A stretch of 64,000 bases of DNA from Mucor racemosus (lineage: Eukaryota; Mucoromycota; Mucoromycetes; Mucorales; Mucoraceae): assembly GCA_027405735.1 (NCBI GenBank), contig JAPEHQ010000014.1, positions 1,364,001-1,428,000 on the forward strand, read 5' to 3'. Below the pieces are notes generated by a model. That model saw nothing but the letters and a program-made list of their open reading frames with translations, ran no database searches and was not told the origin of the DNA. The position numbers and the translations under genes are program-made. The first letter of the stretch is position 1. Each line of letters begins with the position of its first letter. Shown piece after piece: positions 34,895 to 45,117 of the stretch.

Positions 34895-36515
34895 TTTTAA
34901 TTTTTTTCAATAAAAGTGCGCAGTAAGCTAAAGGTGCATTTTGGTGATGAGTTTCTCCTCGACACAACAAAGTAGATTGTGAACGTTTCCCTTTGAGATC
35001 AGTGTACCAAAGTATTTGTCCCTGCTCTCATGTAAAGTTGGAAGATATCCGAGTCAAAATTCGCTGAGATATGATTTTTATTGTAAATTTTTACTACGGT
35101 TGTAAAAAGTAGGTTTCAGATGGTTTTCAAATGGGGTTCGAATGTTTTCACCTAAGGTTGAGTTAGATTATGTAAAATCGTCAAAAATCATGTATCTCTC
35201 TTCTATGGGCCATTAGTATTCGTCCGAAAATAGAAGAGTTAATACCAAAATCTAAGAGTAATGGCCTAATTAATTGACCAAAGTTAACTTAAAATCGATT
35301 ATAAAAAAATGAGCATCTAAATTGAGGTGTTAGTTTTTTTCATTCACAAGATAGATCCAACTGAATACTACTTTGCATTTTTTATTTCAGAGAAAAATAT
35401 TGATTTTTCGTCGATATAATCAAAATAATAGTTCACATTACAACTTACAGCTTATGCTGACTGAGCTCCAAAATTGATTTTTCAAAACGATCCAAAAATG
35501 ATTCAAAAAGCAAAATTGTTTAAATGTTCATGAACTGCAAAGTAAGTAGACCTAGTGTATTAAATGGTTTTTGTACAGTTTTAAATTTTGCATCCATCTA
35601 TATAAAATTTGAAAAAATGTTTCACGTAAAAGTTTGCGCAAAATGCAATTGAAATTTTAGAGGTTTTTTGAAGATACAGAACACTTTTTATAAGCATATT
35701 TAAAATACAATAAATTGAAATGATGCGCAAAAAATTTATCTATCGATTAAGCTATTGCAAAATTTTGTAGCTGCATTATTCGTAGAGGAAACAACATTTT
35801 TGTCAAAATTTTTTTCTGTTTCAGAATTTGGGATGAGGGTACACAAGGGGAAAATTGAGGTTAGAGATGAGGGTGTCTCTTTGTACACATTTTTGAGGAT
35901 ATCTCCACGAAAAACTAGTATTTTGAAAAACCCTAAATTGGGTCTGAGAGAGCTCAACGGGCTTAATGACATGAATGCAAAAAAAATGTTGCTCAATTTA
36001 GTCAATATTTTGAAACCTACTATAGAAATGCGAAAAAAAATGAAAAAAAATAAAAGTGCTCAGAATTTTTTTATATTAAAATTTATTATAGAGCACTTCA
36101 AAACGAGTAAATTTTATTATTAGAAAGTGTTAGTATAGCTTAATTTTTTCTGGAGATATGAAGCCTCAAAGTTTTCAATCCATTAGCAGTAAAATACGCG
36201 TAAAAAATCTGAAACCTTAACACTGAAAAATTAATACCAACTGAAAAAAATAGGATATTTCCGGATACTTGTTTTTGAATTAAAGCTGAACATCCCAGGT
36301 ACATTGGCATATAATGTTTTCTTGGTGTTATTTAGTGAAAAAAAAAGTAGAGCAGGGATGAAAAGTGAGACCTAGTTTTCAAGAAAAAAGCAGTGAATTT
36401 TACGCGTTTTTGAGTCTTTTGTGAGATATAAAATAAATTCAGGGATAGGTAGCATAATGCGACCAATTCATGTCTGTTTAGTATTGCCTAAAGTATATCG
36501 TAGACTTATTTACCT
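34895..36515 (+). repeat. Dispersed repeat element B, copy 2
   Basis: It matches the 45-47 kb copy from the CCTTTGAGATCAG region (34,992; compare 45,531) to GCATAATGCGACC (36,451; compare 46,997). Divergence is around one base in ten by eye. It holds a 122-codon plus-strand frame at 35,755-36,123 and an 89-codon frame on the other strand. Confidence 0.8.
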
Positions 36516-37061
36516 GAGCTTATTCGTACAAAAGTGGCGGTCTCTCGATCTGAAGGTTATCAATTTTAGAAATAGTAAGATAATTTGCTGTATAAATGAA
36601 TACCCATGCCTCACTGGTACATAGTTCCCCCCCTGAACTCTAATTTGTAATCTGTCAAATCACATATATCAAATCAAGAACTGTTATAATCTTTTATTAC
36701 TGCAAATTAAGTATTAGGTAATAAACGTGGTGTGTCAATATAAATGATGATAAGGAAAACGAGAAAATATAATGAAAAAAAGGAGCAAAAAGATTTCAAA
36801 AAGAATAAAAGATAAACGAGACAAACTAAAAAAAGAAAAGGATTTGGTATTATTTCTTTGATATGTTTTGAGAATATATATATATAATATGTATAAAATT
36901 CGTTGCAAGCTTTTTTTCCCAATCAATCAATTAATCAATCAATCAATCATTGAAATGTGTGTTTGTGTGTATATCAGGGAGTGCGGCGTGTGTTACAACA
37001 AGTGCGACGAGGAAATTGGTTGATCTATAATATAAGTGTGTTTGTGAGGTAAAATAATAAT
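36516..37061. other. Spacer downstream of the GATA factor gene
   Basis: There is no gene. It holds an (ATCA)n microsatellite at about 36,921-36,950 and purine-rich sequence at 36,770-36,845. Part of this is the 3' UTR of the GATA gene. Confidence 0.5.
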
Positions 37062-38955
37062 CTATGAAGAGGAGGAGGAGGAGGAGGGAGGGAAATTGTG
37101 TTGGTTTGACCCTAAAGATCCAATGCGAAACACACCTTGTTGTTGCTGTTGTTGCTGCAATTGAGTCTGTTGTTGTTGTTGCTGTTGCTGTTGCTGGGGT
37201 TGCTGTGATTTGTCATCAATCGAATGTCTTCTTTGACGTTTTGTGATGGTTTGAGGACCCCAACGAGATGTAGCAAATGTAATTGGTCTACCACCAGAGC
37301 CTCCACCACTTTGTTGTGTTGTAGGTGCAATATTGACCATATTCCCAGATCCAGAGGTTCTCTTGTACATTAATCCTTGTGCTGTATTCAAATTAGAACC
37401 CATTGTGGGCATGGGGCTCTGTTGTAAGAATGGATTGGGTTTCTTTCCTCCGTTAATATTCATTCCCATATTGTTACTAGTTGTGTTTGTATTGGCTTTC
37501 TGTGTTGCCACAGTGGTATTTGAGTTACCGCTACGATTTCTCTTCTTGATCACATCCGTTTTAAGACTTAAGGGTCGAACAACACCATGCAACTTCAAAA
37601 ATAATCCACACGCATTACATAACGGTTGTCCCTCAGGATTACGACGCCATAATGGTGTGGTTGTTGTACTACAATTAGTACATTTTGTGTTGGAATTACT
37701 GCTACCGTTGCTACTACTGCTGCTGTTGTTGTCGCTCACTGTGTTGTTATCTTTCTTGTTGTTAAGAGGAGTTTCCTCTGGAGATGTCTTATCTTGATTA
37801 GCTTGCTGTTTCGAACTGGAGCTTAAAGTTTCTAAATTGTTTGGGGATCCGACAATCGATGAGGATGATGATTGCTCATTTAATCGAGAAAGTGGGTTAT
37901 TGTTACCAAATGATGTACTCAAAGGTGAAGCATTACCAGGTGAATGCCCATTTGGTGTCAATAAAGCTTCTAATAAAAAAAATAGGTTAATTGATCAGTC
38001 TACTTCTTTCTCTATACATGTTCCGTACCTTGGGACTGGGGTAGTGGGAAACTAGTTGACAAATGAGAGATAGCCGGAGCTTCATTGGAATTATTGATGA
38101 TTAACATATTTCCGTTATTGGAAGTATTTGTAGTAGAAACATTTGAGGGCGATGTGCCAGCAACCGCCACAGCTGCTGCAGCAGCAGCGGCAGCAGCAGT
38201 ATTTCCATTTACATAATACATGGTTAATAAATCTTCAAAACTCATAGCACCTGCATTGTTACCCTGTGCTGGGGAATAAGCAACAGGAGATGGTGTGTTT
38301 TCATTGGGTGTAGATGCAAAAAACGCAGCTTGTTGTGATTCAGGTAAAGTAGACCCTAACTGAGGGAATAAACCAGAAGCTGTTGGACTTTGCTGTTGTT
38401 GTTGTTGATTGAGAAAGTGATTTTGCATGCTATTACCATGATTGTTATGATAGCTAGGTACAGACTGACTAAAATAGTTGAAATGAGTTGATTCCATTGA
38501 TGTTGAAGGTTGAAACGATGAAGCAGTTGATAATGGTGAAATTGTTGAATCACGATAATCTTCGGACATGTCCATATCTGCAGGAATGGTTATACTATTG
38601 GTACCATAAATATTGGAAAACATATTTTGCTGCAAAAATAATAATATAAATAAAATTGTTAGATCCTAATCCTACCCCTAATCCTTTAAAAACTTACATT
38701 ATTATTATTATTACTACTATTGCCTCCATTACTAGCATTACTACTGGTGTTACTATGTCTGTTATTATTATTATTATTGATATTGAGGCTGCTACTACTA
38801 CTACTACTATTCAAACTAGTCATGTGTAAATTAGCTGGAGTAGATGCTCTTGCAGAGCCATAGACCATCACATTTCTCTTTTGCTCATGAATTTGTTGTA
38901 CTTGATGATGATACTGTTGTTGCTGTTGATATTGCAATTGCTGTTGTTGTTGTTG

Positions 38956-38997
<42 letters not shown>

Positions 38998-39612
38998 TTG
39001 TTGTTGACGGTGATGATGTTGTTGATGTTGCTGCTGTAGTTGATGATTATGTGATAAATTGCTATGTTGATGAGACATTGCATTACCCATAAAATCCAAC
39101 ATATAAGGAGGAGCAGATGAAGAAAGTAAAGTAGTTGTATCATCAGGTGCAGGAGGAGATATAGCATTGTCTTCCATTTCATCGTCTTGTTGTTCATACT
39201 TGATTCTGTCTTTCTCTGCGGCTTCAGCAGCTTCAGCTTCGGCCTTTTTCTTTTTATTTAATGTCATAGCCATCATTCGCCAAGTTAAATTTTCCAATCT
39301 CGAACCATTAGGCAATGTATCTTTGGCCTTTGTATATAATCTCCAAACTTGTGTGGCTAAAGGATCCTCCTTTTTGCCTTTTTTATCATCTTCAGCATCG
39401 CTATCTTCCTCATCGCTATCTTCGATCATTGCTTTTGGTTTTCTGGGAGGAAATAAAGAATCTGATAATAGAGCAGCTGTAACAGCAGGAGGAGTTTTCG
39501 GTGATAAAGCAGCTGCAGTTCTATCCAGAGCACCCTTCTTCTTCAATTCACTTAGTTGAAGCTCTGAATAATTTTTTTTTGAATCTGACGAGTCAAAAGT
39601 TGAATTTTGCAT
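37062..39612 (-). CDS. areA: GATA zinc-finger nitrogen regulator, AreA/Nit2-like
   Basis: Exons are 39612-38698, 38629-38029 and 37969-37062, giving 807 residues. Residues 89-113 ([20 protein letters not shown] onward) form the AreA N-terminal motif (DUF1752-type). A single GATA finger has Cys602, Cys605, Cys623 and Cys626 (CTNC, then a 17-residue loop with [12 protein letters not shown], then CNAC). Known AreA-type factors activate nitrogen-catabolic genes when preferred nitrogen is scarce. Poly-Gln runs (about residues 190-240 and near 750), an Ala run near 395, and Asn/Ser tracts fill the linkers. Introns are 68 and 59 nt. The gene name is a family-level call, since several GATA paralogues with this architecture can exist in Mucoromycota. 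Confidence 0.92.
38936..39036 (-). repeat. CAG/CAA trinucleotide repeat coding for poly-Gln
   Basis: The plus strand shows long (TTG/CTG)n runs, including eleven consecutive CTG/GCTG-phase triplets near 38,962-38,994. They encode an uninterrupted Gln run of more than 25 residues in the GATA factor. The mix of CAG and CAA codons is less slippage-prone at the edges, with a pure CAG core. Confidence 0.85.
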
Positions 39613-39702
39613 GACTCAGTTTTATATATAAATATCAGGATGTTGTCAATATTATGTGTAGTTTTATATACAATTAAATTTGTTGCTAGGTTACAGTCTT
39701 TT

Positions 39703-39734
<32 letters not shown>

Positions 39735-39929
39735 TAAAAAAGGAAGAAAAAAAGAGAAAAAAAGAAAACCCACACAAAAGAAACATATTATTTGTAATGA
39801 CCAATCATCATTTACATCGTTAGTTGAAAAAAATAGATATATTTTTATTTTAATTGAATTATAGAATTTACAGCACACCTAAACAAATTGTAAGATATTA
39901 AAGCTCATTTATAAAAAAAATTGTAAAAC
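39613..39929. other. Spacer with A homopolymer between GATA and PSP1 genes
   Basis: This is the promoter region of the GATA gene, which is transcribed leftward, and the 3' flank of the PSP1 gene. It has an A run of about 28 bases at 39,706-39,734 followed by purine-rich sequence to 39,785, a probable nucleosome-free element. Confidence 0.55.
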
Positions 39930-41571
39930 TTACATCCAAATCCGAGTTTTGTACAGTTTAAATAATTCCCTAACTAACTCTCGAAAATCAACTCTCTTTT
40001 CAGCAACAAAGTAAAAGGTAAGCTTGCGTCTATCCCTGCGAAAAAATTCTTTAAATATCCAACATCTACTTCCAAAAAAAAAAGAAAAAAACTCTTAATT
40101 TTCATACCATTGATATTCCGCATCAACAACTTGCATGTTGAGCTTCTTTTGCTTGATCTTTGATTGACAAACCATCAATGCTTTAGCTTCATCTTGTCCT
40201 TTTGCCATCAACAATGTAATTTCATCAGATCTTGCTTGTCTAAATATACATTTTACATATATTTCATTGGGTAAATACTTTTTCTTTTCTTCTGTTGTAG
40301 GGTTTTGGTTATTGTTATTTTTTAATTGAGAATAGAATATTTCCAATTGTTGTCTACTAATATTTTCCATTGTGATTTTACCAAGATCTCTGCCTCGATC
40401 TGCTTCTACAATAACTAAATTATGCTCTTTTATCGTCTTTTGTTGACTATAAAATACATCAGATCTACCGCCTTTAAATTCAACTACATAGAATACAGCA
40501 TCATTTAATATTTCTGAATCTAATCTTGTTCCTTTTCCCATATCGTCTATCTTGATCATATCTGATTTGCTTGGTTGTGGCAAGATCATACTATTAGCTA
40601 AATGATCATTTGGTGGTGAAAACCGTTCTCGAACAGCTAAGTCAGATATAATATCTTGTTGTTGATTAGAAGCAGAAGCAGAAGCAGAAGAAGCAGAAGA
40701 AGTTTGATTTAATGAGGGTAATTGATTATTATTATTGTAATTTGTACTATTAGTTGGACCAGCAAGTGAATGTCGTCTTTGATTCATGAAGAAGGATGGT
40801 GATGCTAGTGTATGCTGTTGTTGCTGTTGAATTTGTTGCTGGTGTTGTTGGTTATGGTAATTTGTATTTTCCATAAATGCAGTCGAAGGTGGTGCAAGGG
40901 AAAATCGTCTTATTCTTTCTCTAATTCCAGTAACCTGTTCATCTTCTTGGTCTAATAGAGAAGGCGGTATCAAAGAAGACCTCCTACCACTAATATTGTT
41001 TGCCATTGTCCATTTCTTTGCATCATCTTCTTTCAAAGAAGGATGCCAAATGTCCATAATAGCAGCAGAAGATTTTGATCTAGTCCTTTTACTTTCATCT
41101 TGCTGTTGTTGATCATCTTCTTCATCTTCTTCTTGCATAATTGTATCCAGAAAAAGATGATGATGATGATTGAATAATTTTGCATCATCCTGAGTAGTAA
41201 ATGAGTAAGACATTGATCTTTGTTCACGATAAAACGGTTCTTCAGATACTTCAGGTAACATCGGTACAGAGGCAATATCTTCGAATAATGTATGTATAGC
41301 TGAGTTTCTTCTTATTGGCGGAAAAGCATAATCAGTAAATCGTGTTTGTTGAACTTCGGATGGATGAGGTAAAGTTGTACTTGATCTTTTGCTTGGATTC
41401 CAACCAGTTAAATCCGTATTGTCTTGTGGATGTTGTTCATTCAAAAAATCCTCATTAAATAGAGGCTGTTTTGTATTGTATAATGAAATTGGTTTAAAAA
41501 GGAGGTTCAAAAAACTGCAGTTTTCATAAAATGCAGATAATAATACTTACGCTTGATATAGGTTTAGACAT
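39930..41571 (-). CDS. PSP1 C-terminal domain protein
   Basis: Exons are 41571-41551 (21 nt, MSKPISS), 41465-40108 and 40035-39930, giving 494 residues. The first ~330 residues are low-complexity with Gln, His, Ser and RRxS-type sites (RRNSA, GRRSS, RRFS, RRHS) that look like basophilic kinase targets. Residues about 335-494 are a PSP1 domain: [58 protein letters not shown] and a C-terminus [11 protein letters not shown]. The last exon is essential: without the 72-nt intron the frame stops early at YEN and loses the domain end. PSP1 proteins in yeast suppress polymerase mutants and are found in RNA granules, but the mechanism is unclear. Confidence 0.93.
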
Positions 41572-41818
41572 GAATGATATTATAAAATAATATGTAAATT
41601 ACTTTATTATATGCTGTTTATTACTAAAGAACTAAAATATATAGAAAAAGAAGAAAGAAAAGGAAAAAAAAGAGAACTTTTTTTCACTGTTAAAGGAGAA
41701 AGGGAAAACTTGTACGCCCAACAAACCAACCTTTTTATTCCAAACAGGAGAAATAATAATTTTCATTTGATTGTGGGTCACACGCATTTTTTCCCTTATA
41801 AACTTATACAAGTATAAT
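41572..41818. promoter_or_regulatory. Bidirectional promoter region (PSP1 gene / Nudix gene)
   Basis: Only 247 bp separate the divergent start codons at 41571 (minus) and 41819 (plus). The region is purine-rich on the plus strand (41,645-41,710). I see no clear TATA box in the expected position for either gene. Shared regulation is possible. Confidence 0.5.
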
Positions 41819-42677
41819 ATGTCACTTTCTATCAACACAAAGGGAACTGCAGCTAAAGTTGTATCAGAAGAGATACAGCATAAAAGGTCAGTAACTATGG
41901 AGATCATCGAGAACTTTGACATTCTAAACAAATACATACAGATATATTTCTGTTTGGAATCGTACAACAGAGTTTGATGATGGTCGCGTAATCCAGTGGG
42001 ACGTAGTAGGCCATAATACTCCTTATCCAACATTTTGTGTTGTATTTACATTTGATACAAAAACAGTAGGTTGAATATTTTGATTGTTTGATCTGTTTAA
42101 TAATTGTAACATTCAAAAAAAAAAAAAAAAAAAAAAAAAAGAAAACAACCTGTATACTTAAAGAATATGCACAAGGCACGAATGAAATTGTAACGTACCT
42201 TTTGATTGTTTTTTTTTTTGTTATGCAAAAAGATTAAACCTTAATTGTATATAGAAATATACTTGTGTAGCAGGTTCATATGATAGAAGAAAGCATACGA
42301 GGTAATTTAGTTGGTACGTTAAATGTAAAAACATACTAAAACACACAAAAAGCATCACTCAAGCTGCTCAACATGAACTATCTGAAGAAGCCCTTTTAAC
42401 AGGTGGTCAATGGGTCAATTTGCTTCCCTCTGATTATACATCTGATGGTATTAGTGAATTAAAATGGGGTAAAAATAGATTTATTCCCTTCCTTTGCCTA
42501 GACCCTATCAAAGATAAAAATCCCATGGCAAGAGATGCAGAAGAATACATGGAAGTTGTACATGATGTTACTGTTGATGACTTGAAAAAAATTATTACAA
42601 GAGCAGAGGTAATGCTTCCATCTGTTCAAACAATTTGGATGGCTTTAGAATATCTCAAAGAAAACAATCATCTTTAA
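41819..42677 (+). CDS. Nudix-type hydrolase, divergent Nudix box
   Basis: Five exons (41819-41886, 41942-42065, 42142-42189, 42255-42301, 42353-42677) give 203 residues. Residues about 24-64 read ISVWNRTTEFDDGRVIQWDV and on through a Phe/Val-rich strand, typical of the N-terminal strands of ADP-ribose or diphospho-nucleoside Nudix enzymes. Residues 86-108 carry AGSYDRRKHT and HELSEE, corresponding to the G...REUxEE core of the Nudix box. The spacing is two residues longer than canonical and the first Glu is replaced, so activity or metal binding may differ. Intron 2 ends in an A homopolymer directly before its AG. The stop codon overlaps that of the convergent kanadaptin-like gene. Confidence 0.85.
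42115..42140. repeat. A homopolymer at a 3' splice site
   Basis: About 25 A residues run straight into the AG acceptor of Nudix intron 2. Fungal introns usually have a pyrimidine-biased stretch there. Length variation of this run would not shift the reading frame, because it is intronic. Confidence 0.7.
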
Positions 42678-44025
42678 AGAATAGACGAAGGTTTGGTCAA
42701 TTTGACTAATTTGATTAAGCGATCATTATCCTAATATAAAAGAATCATATGAATATATAAACTGAATTTACATGTGCTATCTCTCTCTCTCTCTCCCCCC
42801 CCCCGCCCACTTTTTTCTTACCTTTTTCAATTGATTCAACTCCTTTTGCAGTGCAAATAAAGATTTATTGTTGCTAGGTTTCTTTATCAATTTGTTCATG
42901 TAAGCGTCCAAATCTTCTTCTGTAGCTGCTATGTCGTTGTCTTTTTTAGCTTCTGCTTCTTTCTTCTCTTGAATCTCTTTTTCAATCTTTGCAATATCAT
43001 TTTCGGCTTGCTTTTGCTTTTTGACTAAATCTTCATGCGTATCTGCCTTCTCAACCTTTTTCTTTTTCCTTGCTATAATTCCATTTAATAAATATTCAAT
43101 ATGCATAAACAATTCGCTTACATGTCTTGTCATATAATTCTTCATCACTATCATCATCGTACATTATCTTTAAATCTTCTCTACGTCTTTTAGCATCTTC
43201 AACTGCCATCTTTTCTGCTTCTACACTCAAAAGACTTGCATCTCCAGATTTATCTAAATTGGCTTCTATATCTTGAGCAGTATTTTCTTCACCATTTTCC
43301 TCATCTTCATCTTCCTCTTCTTCAGCATCCTCTTGAAAACCCCACGATATACCCTCAGATACTACATCTTCTGTTTGATCTTGTTGTAGTTCACCTCTAG
43401 CTTTAGCAAGACGCTTCTTGAGAGCAATTTGACGTCTTTCCTCAGCTTCTGCTTCAGGATCATATGGTTTTTCCGAGTCAAATATACATAATCGCGTACT
43501 TTCTCCAAATCGAATTTGATCCCCTGGCTTTAATTGCACATATTCTCTACCAGGAACTGATTTTTTATTGACTTTTGTGCCATGAGCACTGTCCATATCA
43601 TATAGGAATGCATCTCCGTCATGGTTGAATTGTATAATTGCTTGATAACGAGAAATTGACTTTTGACATGATGAATTAATATATAAATCAATGCACCAGA
43701 AATGCATAAAAAGAAAAAAAAAAAAAAAAGAAAAACTTACGGGATGTTCCATTGGGATATCGCAAATAGGTAATCTACCAATAGTTACAAATTCTTTTCT
43801 AGGTCCTTGTAAAGTTTCTAAGCTGGCTCCGTTTTTTAATACTTCTAATCGATATTTATATGATGGCTCAGCACTCCAAGAAGGTTTATCGTAATTGAGT
43901 GGCGGTGGTTGTGGTGTTCTTTTGACATTTTCTTTTGAAGGAGGTGGAGCTGGAGCTGATGGCTCTAGCTTTTGTTGCTTTTGTGTAGGAAGTGCTGGAA
44001 CTGCGAATTCTTTTGGATCACTCAT
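42674..44025 (-). CDS. Kanadaptin (SLC4A1AP)-like FHA-domain protein
   Basis: Exons are 44025-43741, 43659-43122, 43072-42822 and 42730-42674, giving 376 residues. An FHA domain spans about residues 48-150: TIGRLPICDIPMEHP, then SISRYQAIIQF, then DSAHGTKVN and RFGESTRL. HPSISR and the HGT turn are its phosphothreonine-binding hallmarks. It continues with the kanadaptin segments RRQIALKKRLAKARGE, GISWGFQED, an acidic stretch, IMYDDDSDEELYDKT and a coiled-coil (KQKQAENDIAKIEKEIQEKK). The last exon (DNDRLIKLVKLTKP) is only 19 codons. Metazoan kanadaptin is nuclear and spliceosome-associated; this one is likely similar. MSDP at 44025 is preferred over an upstream in-frame ATG at 44106. The last intron holds a (CT)n-C10 tract. 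Confidence 0.92.
42780..42804. repeat. (CT)n followed by C10 inside an intron
   Basis: A CT dinucleotide run passes into ten C residues within the final intron of the kanadaptin-like gene. On the transcribed strand this is G10 followed by (GA)n. It is one of the few GC-rich simple repeats here. Confidence 0.75.
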
Positions 44026-45117
44026 ATTATTACAAGGAAGAAATACACAACCTGGCATATTCGCTGTAAATTTTTTATAGGAATGACGGCCTTTGAAATA
44101 ACCCACACCAAAAAATGTCTGAATCGCAATCTATCAATTTAATTTTTTTTTTGAACATCTATAAACTACAATTACATTCCATCAATAGACTTCTTACTTA
44201 TACAATTTTATAAAGGGCCCGGTTCGATCCTGTATTATTTGTCTTTCTGAATTATACATTTGTAATGTTATCTAGTAAGGTGTCATTTAAGCAGAAAAAA
44301 GTTGCCAACCTGACTGGGTTTCAATCTCATAGTAACTTGTGGTAGTAATTGTAATGATTGTAATGTGGTATAAATTTCTGTCGAAAAGAAAATTACAGAA
44401 AACAAGCCATCAGTTAAAGTATATAGCTTGCATAGACTTAAAAAGAACACAAAAAAACATATTTTCGAATATCCTGGCCAAAAAATAACGTAACTTTTAT
44501 AAAACTATCAGGACATCACGACATTAAGCAAGTCCAGCCTTGAAAATGAAGTATATTATGTTATATAAATTTAACAACTTCAAATTTGGCACACCTGCAA
44601 CACAGTCAAAAATGCTTTGAAAAGCCTTGATCGTCTTTCACTTCTTCATAACAGAAAATAAATTAAGAGTGGGTTGTTAGATTTACTTTCAAATAAAATC
44701 CTCAATTCAAAATTCACTGATATGGTATCTCCAAATTTAAGATTCCATGAGGATTTGGTTTGTTACAACAATGCAGGCCCTATCTATTTTGAAATTATAT
44801 ATAGATAATCTTATAAAAACCATAGATGTTGACATTGATATGAAAGCTTTTGTTAAAACGGATAAAGGAACTTTTATGTGGAACAATAATTATGATTCAG
44901 CTCTGGATAGTTACATAGCAAATTTGGTAGAATTGAAAAAAAAAAAAAGAAAGGTATTCTTTAAGGAATTGGTCGTTATGATAGCTAGAAATTTGAAAAG
45001 GAACATGACCTTAAATGAACAAATTATATGTAATCATGCTTTGGAATCACCTACAATATGTAAAGAAAAATATCATTAGTTCATTTGTTCTCGACAGATC
45101 AAAAAAAATGATTTGAT
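44026..45117. other. Spacer with an uncertain 110-codon frame
   Basis: Upstream of the kanadaptin-like gene I see no clear core promoter. A plus-strand frame at 44,747-45,079 (IDVDIDMKAFVKTDKGTFMW, later LKRNMTLNEQIICNHALESP) has a more protein-like composition than its surroundings. It stops just before element B begins at about 45,118, so it may be element-associated. No family is recognised. Confidence 0.4.

Noticed and set aside
37333..37797. 154-codon plus-strand frame rich in Leu
   Set aside because: It is the antisense shadow of the GATA zinc-finger exon, whose Asn/Ser codons read as Leu/Val on the other strand.
40095..40110. Stop at YEN as the true end of the PSP1 protein
   Set aside because: It would remove the conserved DRRKLTFYF...KTRIWM end. 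A GTATG donor and GCAG acceptor restore it exactly in frame.
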